Below, one piece after another: positions 8,899 through 17,762 of a stretch of 64,000 nt of DNA. Each line of letters begins with the position of its first letter. The first letter of the stretch is position 1. This DNA is from JADFQT01 sp965216025 (GTDB taxonomy: Bacteria > Chloroflexota > Dehalococcoidia > Lucifugimonadales > UBA3495). The position numbers and the translations under genes were made by a program. The stretch is taken from contig CBDCEX010000015.1 of assembly GCA_965216025.1 (NCBI GenBank), positions 124,001 through 188,000 of the forward strand, written 5' to 3'. Below the pieces are notes generated by a model. The model was given only the letters and a program-made list of their open reading frames with translations. It ran no database searches and had not been told where the DNA came from.

Positions 8899-9335
8899 TG
8901 GCCTCTTGGGATTGAGTCCGGGATATAGTCAGGCGGCTTCCTGTCCCGTGACCAGGCCATGATGACAGACGAAAGTAAAGAACACGGTAAAGGTTTGTGT
9001 GGTTCTTCTTTGCCCTCCTTCCTAATATTTAGGCTAACCGGCTAGCATTGCTTGTTTATTGCCCTGGGATTTAACAAATATTTAACAACTTGGTAACCAT
9101 TATTTAACATTAGAGGTTAACTATATCGTTCAGGGTACTCTCAGGGCACTCCAGCTCCCCGGATGATCAACTGCCTAAATCCGGCTGGTTAACCCAACCA
9201 TTTACCTGCTTCGGGCCGCACGGGGTCGGAGTTTCGGGGAGCTGGGCTTTCGGGATCTGTGCTTCCCCAGCGCCCGATTATGATCCGCCACCGTAAATCT
9301 TCTAGGCTCGACCTAAATATGGGAGACGAATTGCT
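8899..9335. other. divergent intergenic region, AT-rich
   Basis: Non-coding gap between the kinase and amt. It is clearly AT-richer than its surroundings from about 9000 to 9130 and contains the phased hexamer array described separately. No other gene is supported. Confidence 0.5.
9071..9109. promoter_or_regulatory. four TTAACA-like hexamers at 11-bp period (PHO-box-like)
   Basis: TTAACA at 9071, TTAACA at 9082, GTAACC at 9093 and TTAACA at 9104 lie exactly 11 bp apart, one helical turn. Bacillus PhoP and other OmpR-family regulators bind direct hexamer repeats of just this kind. The array lies 227 bp upstream of amt in the shared upstream region with the kinase. The regulator is unknown. 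Confidence 0.5.
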
Positions 9336-10550
9336 ATGGACAGTGGAGATACCGCCTGGATACTGGCCTCCTCGGCCCTGGTGCTGTTGATGACTCCGGG
9401 CCTGGCCTTCTTCTACGGTGGGCTGGCGCGTAGGAAGAACTCGACCGCCACCATCATGTATAGCTTTATGGCCATGGGTCTGGTAGGCGTAGTCTGGGTT
9501 TTATGGGGCTACAGCCTGGCCTTTGGCCCAGATGTGGGCGGGTTGGGCTTAATCGGTAACCTGGAATGGTTCGGCCTTGCCGGTGTCAGCGCCACCGAGG
9601 CCGGACCCTACGCCGACAACATACCTCACCAGACCTTTATGATCTTCCAGGCTATGTTCGCCATAATTACTCCTGCCCTCATAACCGGCGCCTTCGCGGA
9701 GCGGATGAAGTTCAGTGCCTATGCTATCTTCATCGTGCTATGGGTAACAATTGTCTATGCGCCGCTGGCCCACTGGGTGTGGGGCGGCGGATGGATGGGC
9801 AGTCTTGGTGTATTGGATTTTGCCGGCGGCACCGTGGTGCATATCAACTCGGGCATTGCGGCGCTGGCGGCGGCGTTAATCATCGGCAGGCGCCTGGGGT
9901 TTGGAGTAGAACCCATGCCCGCCCATAACATTCCGATGATTGTCTTGGGGGCTGGACTGCTCTGGTTTGGATGGTTTGGGTTTAACGCCGGTAGCGCGCT
10001 GACCTCTCTCGGCGCCGCGACCAACGCTTTCGTGGTCACTAACGTCGCGACCGCAGCCTCGGTAGTTGCATGGGTAGCCATGTCCTGGATATTCGGCGCC
10101 AGACCCAGCGTGGTGGGGGCCGCCTCGGGAGCGGTCGCCGGACTGGTGGCCATCACCCCAGCGGCCGGATTTGTGGGCGCTATGCCCGCGCTCATCATCG
10201 GCGCTGGGGCCGGGGTAATCTGTTTCGGCGCCATCGAGCTGCTGCGGAAGTTGAAAGTCGACGATGCTCTGGCAGTGTGGGGTGTGCACGGCGTAGGCGG
10301 TACCTGGGGGGCCCTGGCCACCGGTCTCTTTGTCGGCATAGGCTTCGGCGCTCTCGCCGATGGCGTCAGCCGTGGGGAGCAAATCTTGCTCCAGTTAGTC
10401 GGCATAGGAGCATCCTGGGGGTGGTCTTTTGTGATGACCGCCATCATACTGCTGGCTATAAAATATACCATCGGGCTGCGAGTGTCTGAAGAGGAGGAAG
10501 CTTTAGGTTTGGACGCAACCCAGCATGGGGAAATTACCTATATCGGGTAA
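9336..10550 (+). CDS. amt: ammonium transporter Amt
   Basis: 404 residues with eleven predicted membrane helices. Signatures: DSGDTAWILASSALVLLMTP at the N-terminus, FYGGLARRKN, the Phe-gate region HQTFMIFQAMFAIITPALI, the first pore His in GGTVVHINSGIAALAAALI, and the second in VWGVHGVGGTWGALATGLF. It conducts ammonium/ammonia into the cell. It is followed after 75 bp by glutamine synthetase, forming an uptake-assimilation pair; a glnK/PII gene, the usual partner, is absent. The ATG at 9336 has GGGAGACG upstream. The upstream region carries a phased hexamer array. Confidence 0.95.
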   Translation: MDSGDTAWILASSALVLLMTPGLAFFYGGLARRKNSTATIMYSFMAMGLVGVVWVLWGYSLAFGPDVGGLGLIGNLEWFGLAGVSATEAGPYADNIPHQTFMIFQAMFAIITPALITGAFAERMKFSAYAIFIVLWVTIVYAPLAHWVWGGGWMGSLGVLDFAGGTVVHINSGIAALAAALIIGRRLGFGVEPMPAHNIPMIVLGAGLLWFGWFGFNAGSALTSLGAATNAFVVTNVATAASVVAWVAMSWIFGARPSVVGAASGAVAGLVAITPAAGFVGAMPALIIGAGAGVICFGAIELLRKLKVDDALAVWGVHGVGGTWGALATGLFVGIGFGALADGVSRGEQILLQLVGIGASWGWSFVMTAIILLAIKYTIGLRVSEEEEALGLDATQHGEITYIG

Positions 10551-10625
10551 ACTTCCGGCAGCGGGGGATTTGGATCCCCCAAGTTTAGTAATCTCTTCAG
10601 GGGTCAATAAGGGGAGGCAAATCTA

Positions 10626-11963
10626 ATGACGGAGGAGCGCAGTGCGGAAAAGGAATACGTCCTGCGTATTGCCCGGGATAACAACGTTAAATTTGTCCGT
10701 CTCTGGTTCACCGACATTCTCGGCAAATTAAAGGGGCTCGCCTTGAATGTCGACGACCTGGAGGACGCGATTGAGCGGGGTGTGGGGTTCGATGGCTCCG
10801 CCATCGAGGGGTATGCCCGCATCGACGAGAGCGATATGAGGGCTTGGCCGGACCCAACCACCTTCGCCCTCCTGCCCTGGCGTCCCCGTCAAAACGCCGT
10901 GGCCCGCATGTTTTGCGACATTCAGACTCCTTCCGGCGAACCCTTCGCCGGCGACCCACGACAGGTCCTGAAAAGGAACCTGGAGCATCTGGCCCGGCTG
11001 GGATACACCTACTATGTGGGGCCGGAGCTGGAGTTCTTCTACTTCCGGGATAACCAGACCACCGAGCCCCTGGATACCTATGGCTACTATGACCAGCTGT
11101 CGAGCCAACCCACTGCTGACTTGCGCCGAAACACGGTGCTTAATCTTTCCGAATTAGGCATTCCGGTCAAGTATTCCCACCACGAAGGCGCCCCCGGCCA
11201 GCATGAAATAGACCTGCAGTACACCGACACGCTGACTATGGCCGACAGCGTGATGACCGCCAAGCTGGTAATTAAGGAGTTGGCGCAGCTTTCCGGCGCC
11301 TACGCCTCTTTCATGCCCAAACCAATCACCGGGGTCAACGGCTCCGGCATGCACGTGCACCAGTCCCTATTCCGGGGGGATGATAATGCCTTCTACGACC
11401 TGGAAGATCAGCAGCACCTGTCTCTTACCGGCAAGCAATTCATAGCGGGGTTGATTCGGCACGCCACGGAGATCAGCCTGGTAACCAACCAGTGGGTCAA
11501 TTCCTACAAGCGATTGGTGCCCGGCTTCGAGGCCCCGGTTTATGTTTCCTGGGACCACCACAACCGTTCCGATCTGATTCGGGTCCCGGCTTACAAGCCG
11601 GGCTACGAAAGCTCGGTCCGGGTGGAATACCGGGCTCCAGACCCGGCCTGCAATCCATATTTGACCTTCAGCATGCTCCTGGCCGCGGGCATAAAGGGCA
11701 TTGAAGAGGAATATCCGGTTCCCCCGCCGGTGGAGGGCGACATCTTCGCCATGTCGTCGGAGCAGTTGGAAGCCCGGGGCATCGCCCGTCTGCCGGGAAC
11801 CCTGGGGGAGGCCATTTCCCTGGCGGAGAAGAGCCAGTTAGTTCGCCAGACTCTGGGCGACCCCACCTTCAGTAGTCTTATTCGGAACAAGCAAATGGAG
11901 TGGGACCAATATCGAGCCACCGTGACCGACTACGAAGTGCGCAATTACTTGCCCCAATTGTAG
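10626..11963 (+). CDS. glnA: glutamine synthetase type I, short (GSI-alpha-like)
   Basis: 445 residues. The beta-grasp domain begins VKFVRLWFTDILGKLKG and contains GVGFDGSAIEGYA. Catalytic motifs include YVGPELEFF, the ATP-binding FMPKPITGVNGSGMHVHQS, and VSWDHHNRSDLIRVPAY. The C-terminus is short, without the adenylylation tyrosine signature of the GSI-beta form, so control is likely by feedback inhibition rather than adenylylation. Makes glutamine from glutamate, ammonia and ATP in the cytoplasm. Ribosome site GGGGAGG is 9 bases before ATG 10626. The amt-glnA gap contains a REP-like repeat at 10562. Confidence 0.93.
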   Translation: MTEERSAEKEYVLRIARDNNVKFVRLWFTDILGKLKGLALNVDDLEDAIERGVGFDGSAIEGYARIDESDMRAWPDPTTFALLPWRPRQNAVARMFCDIQTPSGEPFAGDPRQVLKRNLEHLARLGYTYYVGPELEFFYFRDNQTTEPLDTYGYYDQLSSQPTADLRRNTVLNLSELGIPVKYSHHEGAPGQHEIDLQYTDTLTMADSVMTAKLVIKELAQLSGAYASFMPKPITGVNGSGMHVHQSLFRGDDNAFYDLEDQQHLSLTGKQFIAGLIRHATEISLVTNQWVNSYKRLVPGFEAPVYVSWDHHNRSDLIRVPAYKPGYESSVRVEYRAPDPACNPYLTFSMLLAAGIKGIEEEYPVPPPVEGDIFAMSSEQLEARGIARLPGTLGEAISLAEKSQLVRQTLGDPTFSSLIRNKQMEWDQYRATVTDYEVRNYLPQL

Positions 11964-12418
11964 ATACGGACCCCAGTCTGGTTAAAGTTCACTAAGAAAC
12001 CGGCCGGAGGAGCCGCCCCCTTCCTTGGGCCGCCCTCGAATCCGCGGGTTTTCTACTTTAACGCCTCGCTGTGAGCCCGCCGGTGTGGTTAAAGCTAGTC
12101 TGCCTAAAAGTCGCGTACAGGCCCCGGGTGATTCCGTAGGGGCGCATGGCTGTGCGCCCCTACCCTACCCAAAACACGCAGTTTTCATATAGAAATTGTA
12201 TTAAAGGAACCTCCCGGCATACCCGATCCTTTTGATCCCCTCTCTTCCCGCCGGTAATCCTTCTTGCCGCGCCCGGCACACCGCTGGGACCCCCATTTCT
12301 GGTGATTTTCCTGTGCCTTCAGTTTGAACCCGGATTGAATCATAGTAACGGATGGAGGTTAAGCAACTAGGCTAATAAAGTTAGATAGGTAAGTCATCCC
12401 GCTGATCAGGAGGCCAAC
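11964..12418. other. intergenic, 455 bp, with REP-like hairpin
   Basis: No gene supported. A perfect hairpin GTAGGGGCGCA/TGCGCCCCTAC lies at 12136-12163, a repeat type common between genes in many bacteria. The last 80 bases are AT-rich and probably carry the promoter of the following response regulator. Confidence 0.45.
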
Positions 12419-12937
12419 ATGCGACTAGCTATCATAGAAGACGACCCGGAGATCACGGAGGTCGTATCCATTGCCTTCGAGACGGCCTGGCCGGGTAGCC
12501 AGATTGTCAGCGCTCCCAACGCCGTAGAGGGTCTGGAGATGGTCAAAAATGAGAGCCCGGACGTGTTGATTCTCGACGTGGCTCTACCGGAAGGCGGCTC
12601 CAGCGGTTTCGACTTGTGCAAGGAGATACGCACCTTTTCCGAGGTCCCCATTATTATGGTTACCGCCCGCACCCGGGAAGTGGATATAGTTCGCGGCCTG
12701 GAATTGGGCGCGGCGGACTACTTGACCAAGCCCTTCAGTTCGGTGGAGCTGTTGGCACGAACCCGGGCCGTGCTCCGCCGAGTGCAGGTCGGTCCTCTAG
12801 GCGCCCAGACCCACCCCTTCGTAAGCAAGGACCTCTCCGTCGACTACGACAACCGCGAGGTTCTGGTCCACGGCGAGCCGGTTAAACTTACCCCTACTGC
12901 ATCTAATACCAATTCTGTTTATAAGCGGCAGAGTTAA
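12419..12937 (+). pseudogene. OmpR/PhoB-type response regulator, C-terminus lost at IS630-A
   Basis: The receiver domain is complete: acidic pair EDD, phospho-Asp in VLILDVALP, Thr in IIMVTAR, Lys in YLTKPFS. The linker and the first strands of the winged helix follow (SVDYDNREVLVHGEPVKLTP). The sequence then leaves the family at about 12890 and enters IS630-A at 12906, so the DNA-binding helices are missing. The rest of the winged helix is not found on the far side of the IS, so a deletion accompanied or preceded the insertion. Ribosome site AGGAGGCC. It could have been the regulator for the hexamer array before amt, but that is speculation. Confidence 0.8.
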
Positions 12938-14069
12938 GCGTTGGGAAGTTGAGCCAAAGCCCGCTGGAGCCAGTCCCAACCTATCAGCCGCTTTAAGCGT
13001 GGTTTGTCAGCCTTCAGTTGCCGCAGCAGGTGTTCTATGGCCGACCTTTTGGCCTCTAGGGAAGGATATACCTCTCCTTCAATGTGCCGGCGCACTTCCT
13101 CAAAGACCCTTTCCGCTGGATTCAACTCCGGCGAGTAGGCCGGTAGAGATATTCGCCCAAAGCCCAGCTGGCCCATGAGTTTACCTCTGTGACTGGGGGC
13201 TCCATCCCACACCACCCCATCCATAGGGCCACTGCTCAAATATGGGAACCAACTGTTGCTGGTTCATGCCCTGGGACCATCCCCAGTGTAGTTCACCCCG
13301 CCCCACGTCCACCGCCAGCACCAAATAGCTCCAACGGAACACGATCTGCATCGGCTGGATAATCTTCTTCCCTTTCAGACCCCAGCGCCGCCGCACCTGC
13401 CCCCAGAGACCAAAACGCATCTCGTCACAGTGCCATAACCGGGAGGCAGTAGTCATTCCAGCCTGGCCCAAGGCATCCAGTAGGCCCCTTTTTTCCAGGC
13501 CATCTGCTGTTTTGCATCGGCTTTATCGGAATGGGGTCGGGGGACTTTCAACCCCAGCCCAAGCCCCTTCATCAGGGAATACATGCCTTTATAGGTATAA
13601 CGCACCCCCCAGCGTCCCCAGACCCACTCCTTTGCATCCCAGACCGTCCGGAACTGGCCCAGTTGCACCTTGGCCACCAGCGCTCTTTGCTGCAGCGGGT
13701 TTAGATAGGGCTTTTTGCCCTTGGCCTGGTGCCCTACCACCCGTCTCAGAACTTCGCCAAGTCCACCTCGTCGATACCACCTGAGCCACTGTTCCATGCT
13801 GCGGTAGGATGCCCCGGTCGTATCCACTACATCCTGAATGCGTTTCCCCTGGCTCAGCTGCCAGAAGGCTTGCAGTCGGGTACGCCGTTGGGGATGTACC
13901 TCTTTCTGGTAAAGCTGTTTCAATTCCTCGCTGCTTTCTTGCCAGTCAACTTTCACTCCTTTTCCCATCCCTTCGTCCCTCACTCCTTGGCTATTTTCCC
14001 TTCATTTTATCTCCACTACATACACCATCCTCCTACTCTTTCTCTCCCCTCTTTATTCAGAATTGGTAT
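12906..14069 (-). mobile_element. IS630-A copy 1 (1164 bp)
   Basis: Bounded by inverted repeats ATACCAATTCTG at 12906 and CAGAATTGGTAT at 14058, with TA next to both ends as expected for IS630. Copy 2 (37925-39088) has the same length and is nearly identical; one silent difference is visible near 13550. Inserted next to the truncated response regulator. Confidence 0.85.
12934..13983 (-). pseudogene. IS630 transposase, three-frame
   Basis: Reading from the right: a helix-turn-helix part (VKVDWQESSEELKQLYQKEV ... KVPRPHSDKADAK), then after an A6G4 run a -1 frame with LWHCDEMRFG (first catalytic Asp), then a further frame with VVWDGAPSHRGK (second Asp) and NPAERVFEEVRRH (Glu). All DDE residues exist, but two frame changes are needed. 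The first, at a run of A followed by G, could be programmed -1 slippage as known in IS630 elements. The second has no obvious slip site. The same arrangement is present in copy 2. Confidence 0.75.
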
Positions 14070-14159
14070 AAGTCCTAAATCGCGGCTGACCACCCGTGCC
14101 ACTCGTATTTCGGGCCCGCCGGTTTTGGTCACGAGATTCTGGAAGCAGTTCCAGACTCT

Positions 14160-14531
14160 TCAAAGATTCCTGAGCTTAGAGTCGCCTCTGCGCGCCTCTA
14201 ACCCGGGTTTCCTGACACGATTATAAATAAATACGCCAGCAAGTGAACCCACTATTGCCCCAATGCTCGCGCCAATGGCTGAAGCAAGATCGGCCGGGAG
14301 GGGCGCTACGTCCCGATCAAGGACACTGTAGGCGGGCACACTGCCCAGTACTGCAGCGATAAGAACAGCAAACAACACTAATCGGCTCGCCCTTCCAAAG
14401 TGTGAAAATGACGTGAACAACCAGAAAACGGCTGATAGACCCCCAAGAGTCGGCGCTATAAGTACGACTAATCCCATCGAGTAGTCTTCTTGACAGCACA
14501 GAAAAGCTACTGAACCCCAATTGATGGCCAA
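14160..14531 (-). CDS. hypothetical membrane protein
   Basis: 123 residues with about four hydrophobic segments (LVVLIAPTLGGLSAVFWLF, LVLFAVLIAAVLG, AIGASIGAIVGSLAGVFIY) and a basic tail. The frame opens with a TTG; no ATG with a ribosome site is seen in frame, so the start is uncertain. It directly follows the DUF3592 gene on the same strand, part of an apparent minus-strand cluster from 17538 down to here. Family not recognised. Confidence 0.5.
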   Translation of the reverse strand: MAINWGSVAFLCCQEDYSMGLVVLIAPTLGGLSAVFWLFTSFSHFGRASRLVLFAVLIAAVLGSVPAYSVLDRDVAPLPADLASAIGASIGAIVGSLAGVFIYNRVRKPGLEARRGDSKLRNL

Positions 14532-14577
14532 AAATACCCCCAGACTCGTGAGGAAGACACCAAAAACGATGTTCGAA

Positions 14578-15018
14578 CTACGAATGCGGACACCATCCTT
14601 TAGCTCTTTCAGGCGGCTTACCTAGCCGTCCGAAGACGATGAACATTCCGCCGATACCGAAGAAGATGGCGGATAAGCCCCAGAGCTGATAAAACGAATC
14701 GATCTTGGCGTTAGTAGGGTCAGCCGGATCGTAGCGGACAGTAACGGATTCTCCTATCCGATCTTTCCATCCACCCCTTCCCGTGTTCGAAGTGAAAACG
14801 ATGGACCGGCCTTCTTCGGTAACGAACGTCACAGTGGGAACGATGATGGTACCTTCCCTCAGGAACTTCCTTTCTACTTCGACCACCGTTCCCTCGGCCG
14901 TCGTTGCGGATCTGTTCACGAAGCTTATGGTGTCGAAGATGAAATAGACGCCAAATGCAAGGATGGCCAGCCCAAGCACAGTAAAGATCACGCCCAGAAA
15001 CCGGACCTCCCCTTTCAT
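14578..15018 (-). CDS. DUF3592-type membrane protein
   Basis: About 146 residues from the ATG at 15018 (MKGEVRFLGVIFTVLGLAIL). Two membrane helices flank an extracytoplasmic beta-domain with TAEGTVVEVERKF, VPTVTFVTEEGRSI and the ending IGESVTVRYDPADPTNAKID, which is the DUF3592 signature. Function unknown. It lies 107 bp downstream of the broken GATase-like gene on the same strand. Confidence 0.75.
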   Translation of the reverse strand: MKGEVRFLGVIFTVLGLAILAFGVYFIFDTISFVNRSATTAEGTVVEVERKFLREGTIIVPTVTFVTEEGRSIVFTSNTGRGGWKDRIGESVTVRYDPADPTNAKIDSFYQLWGLSAIFFGIGGMFIVFGRLGKPPERAKGWCPHS

Positions 15019-15292
15019 GCCGACACCTCTGTGGCCCACCAAGGATTATTGGAGGATTGAGCTAGACAGACCTAGATTGCTTGATACCTTTGTGTAGCTG
15101 CCAAGCGTTGATTCGGCATCTACTTTAATCCTTGCTCAAATCTTTGGGTTCCGCCTCTTCCTCCGCCATCTGCCGCCTCTTCCGGAGCACTGCGTTCCTC
15201 AGGAACTTGGACGATGTGTAGGCCGATTCGAGTGCGCCGGAACTCACACGCGCATATTCGCCAGGGTCGGCCTTCGCTAAGCGGTCGGCAGC

Positions 15293-16523
15293 CAGGGCAA
15301 TCGCGTCTTAACCAAGGAGCACTTTGAGTAGGTAATCCTCAACCCAGCCAGCTTTCAGCCGTTTACCTTGAAGTCCCCGTTTAAGGCTGGTCTCCTGCTT
15401 CAGCAAATTGAGGGCTATCTGGCGCAGGACTGCCAGGTTTTGGGGCCCATTATCCTTACGTACCCGGCTGTGATCTTCTCGAAAGGTAACATCCAAAGAC
15501 CAGTGCAAGCTGTTTTCTATGCCCCAGTGTCGGCGGGTGACCTCCAACAAAGTCTGGCCAGGCCTGGCCAGACTGCTGATATAGTAGCGAGAGTGGACCG
15601 TGGTCCCGGTTGCCGTCTCCCGCTGAGCCGTGACCTTAACCACGGCGTTGAGGTTGGCCCACTGCTGCCGGTTTTGCAGATAGTCCAGGCAGTCCGGGTC
15701 CGTGATGACCCAGCATTGACGGGTTTCCAGGCGGCCGTGGCCCTTGTTCAGCGTGCGGGCGAAGTCATAGGGGACGCCCTCGAAGTCGTATTCCTCGGCG
15801 CCCTCGAAAAGGTCGCGAACGTCATCGTACAGCCGGCCTTGATTCTCCTTCACCGCCAGCAGATAGTCGGCCTGAGCCTCAATGATCTCCCGGGCTATCT
15901 CCCTCTGGCAGCCCATGGCGTCGATGGTGATGATGCAACCGGCGAGCTCCAGCAGCTGTAGCAACTTGGGGATGGCGGTGATTTCATTGGACTTCTCGTC
16001 CACCTTGGTCTGGCCCAGCGCCAAGCCATGGGACGAGGCCCACACGTTGACCATGTGAATGGCCTTTTTGCCCAGGGTACGGTCGTGGGAGCGCCGTACC
16101 GTCTTGCCGTCGATGGCCACCACTTCGCCTTGGGTGACTTGGGCTACGGCTTGGACCCACTCCATGAAACAGCGTTGAAACTGCTCTGGGTCCAGGCGGG
16201 CGAAGACGTCGCCGAAGGTATCATGGGAAGGGATACCGTTGGGCAACTCCAGGAAGGACTTGAACCACTCCTCTTTACAGTTGCCGAAGAGCTCGATATC
16301 CACCCAAGAATCAGCGCCGCAGATGGTGGCACAAAGGGCAATGGTGACGATATCCAAAAGTTTGTGCCGCTTGGTACGATCAATCCTCGGGTCGTCCAAC
16401 GCCGCGAAGTATTGGGCGATGGGTGGGCCTGTTGCCTGAACCATCACTATCCCTCCCTAGTTTCGTCATGATGATTACTATTTTAAACAAATTTAAGAAC
16501 GATAATAAGACGCGATTGCCCTG
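15293..16523 (-). mobile_element. ISAs1-family element copy 1 (1231 bp)
   Basis: 18-bp terminal inverted repeats CAGGGCAATCGCGTCTTA at 15293-15310 and its complement at 16506-16523. Flanks GGTCGGCAGC (left) and GGTCGGCACC (right) form a 10-bp target duplication with one mismatch, typical for the family. Removing the element and one copy of the duplication restores the host reading frame. Confidence 0.9.
15308..16447 (-). CDS. ISAs1-family transposase
   Basis: 379 residues, full length. N-terminal DUF4372-like/ISAs1 start (YFAALDDPRIDRTKRHKLLD) and DDE core: VVAIDGKTVRRSHDR (first Asp), CIITIDAMGCQREIA (second Asp), and RRHWGIENSLHWSLDVTFRE (Glu). Identical in architecture to copy 2 (46757-47896), with only about three residue differences (for instance SHGLALG against SNGLALG). 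Likely active or recently active. Confidence 0.92.
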   Translation of the reverse strand: MMVQATGPPIAQYFAALDDPRIDRTKRHKLLDIVTIALCATICGADSWVDIELFGNCKEEWFKSFLELPNGIPSHDTFGDVFARLDPEQFQRCFMEWVQAVAQVTQGEVVAIDGKTVRRSHDRTLGKKAIHMVNVWASSHGLALGQTKVDEKSNEITAIPKLLQLLELAGCIITIDAMGCQREIAREIIEAQADYLLAVKENQGRLYDDVRDLFEGAEEYDFEGVPYDFARTLNKGHGRLETRQCWVITDPDCLDYLQNRQQWANLNAVVKVTAQRETATGTTVHSRYYISSLARPGQTLLEVTRRHWGIENSLHWSLDVTFREDHSRVRKDNGPQNLAVLRQIALNLLKQETSLKRGLQGKRLKAGWVEDYLLKVLLG

Positions 16524-17256
16524 GGTCGGCACCGACCTCACTTGCAAACTCGGTCCATTTCTGCCAATGCCTGTCTGTCCGCAGCTCCGTTCTCTGAAGG
16601 TAGTAGTGAGAGATCATGTGGAGGACGTCGCCCTTCCCGAACGGGAACGTGACGACAACAGGGCTCTCACCCCATTTGCTCTACAGTTCACGGCTCTCCA
16701 CTAGGACCTGGACCTTTTCCAAATCCATGATCTTTATCGGCTAGCTCGAACCTTCAAGCCACCACTGTGGATCAGCCTCTGCGCTAAAGACCCCGTCCCG
16801 CATCGGGTTGTCGTGGTCGCCAACTGACACCGAAACCACCGCATCTGCGGTGTCTACGCCGTTGTACTTCAAAATCCCCGGAAATGCGTGTTCGAGCACG
16901 TGATCTAGCGCCCAGTCGGTCGTGAACAGGCTGCCTCCCTGCTCGACGAAATCATGAATTCCCACGATGGTCGACTTCGGCAGATTTCCAGGGCAATTAA
17001 CGATCAACATTTGAGATGAAGGATCTAGCTCCAGCTTGTTGGTGTCCTGGGGCTCTAAAAGCGTGTAGGGCACGCCTGTAATGTCGAGGACGTCTTGTAC
17101 TCGGTCGTACCGACCCTTGACGACGATGACATCAGAACTTGAGATGTCCGCGATCAGTTCCTTCTCTGAAGCCGACGCCCTCTCGTCGATCATGTCCCTC
17201 GCGGCTCTGTATGCAAAATTCATATCCGAAGCGCTCATTACTTGTCTCCCTGACAG

Positions 17257-17538
17257 TTACTTTGTGCGATTGCGCGGGCGATGGAAAAACCGACTCGTAC
17301 CGCGGCGAGCGCCGATGTCTTTGGTGCGAAAAATGGCTCGCGCCCTCGAGACAAGGTCGAATAGCTTGGCCTCTTCGTCCTCGGGAAGTGGTGTTTTGTG
17401 GTGAATCTCAATTCCGTCCGTTATTCGCTGCCTGACCCAGGACTCCGCTTCTCCCGTCTCTTCGGGTGGCAGACTGCTCTCCGCCATGAGGGGACCGTCT
17501 TGTCCCCGCGGCAACTTTGCGAGCCTGAGCGACGCCAT
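17257..17538 (-). CDS. hypothetical protein upstream of GATase-like gene
   Basis: Up to 93 residues, rich in charged amino acids (PPEETGEAESWVRQRITDGI, LPEDEEAKLFDLVSRARAIF). The stop lies 18 bases before the ATG of the GATase-like gene, so the two were probably co-transcribed. A start at MAESSLPPEE (17484) is possible. No family recognised and no membrane segment. Confidence 0.45.
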   Translation of the reverse strand: MASLRLAKLPRGQDGPLMAESSLPPEETGEAESWVRQRITDGIEIHHKTPLPEDEEAKLFDLVSRARAIFRTKDIGARRGTSRFFHRPRNRTK

Positions 17539-17762
17539 TGGAGGTTGGGTTTAGGGAAAACCAGATACGGGGTAGCAGTCCTAAAACGCTAACCCGTTTG
17601 TTTAATCTGCCCACCGGAGAAGGTATCCCCGCCGAGACCGTTTCTTGCGAACCTTACTTCCAGGTGGCCGACGGTCAATACACCCAAGCAACGACCTCCT
17701 AAGTGAAGACTGGGGCACCATTTTGTAGGCATTTTAGCCAGACACGCTGGTAAAATATAAGT

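Larger units (their letters stand above)
15125..17238 (-). pseudogene. GATase-like protein with two in-frame TAGs and an ISAs1 insertion
   Basis: Begins MSASDMNFAYRAARDMIDER and contains a class-I-glutamine-amidotransferase-like alpha/beta core (MLIVNCPGNLPKSTIVGIHD, VEQGGSLFTTDWALDHVLEH). The frame meets TAG at 16743-16741 (after WWLEGSS) and TAG at 16683-16681 (after VLVESREL), yet coherent coding continues in the same frame: ESPVVVTFPFGKGDVLHMIS and HYYLQRTELRTDRHWQKW. At 16523 it is cut by ISAs1 and resumes at 15292 (RLAKADPGEYARVSSG), ending with TAA at 15125. The nucleophile Cys of true amidotransferases is not evident. TAG is a normal stop elsewhere in the window, so this is best read as a pseudogene. 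Confidence 0.7.

Noticed and set aside
9755..10471. Long minus-strand frame opposite amt
   Set aside because: Shadow of the amt gene; no ribosome site or family match.
16681..16743. Genome-wide TAG reassignment
   Set aside because: glnA, the GMC oxidoreductase, the IS1182 transposase and others end in TAG with full-length normal products.
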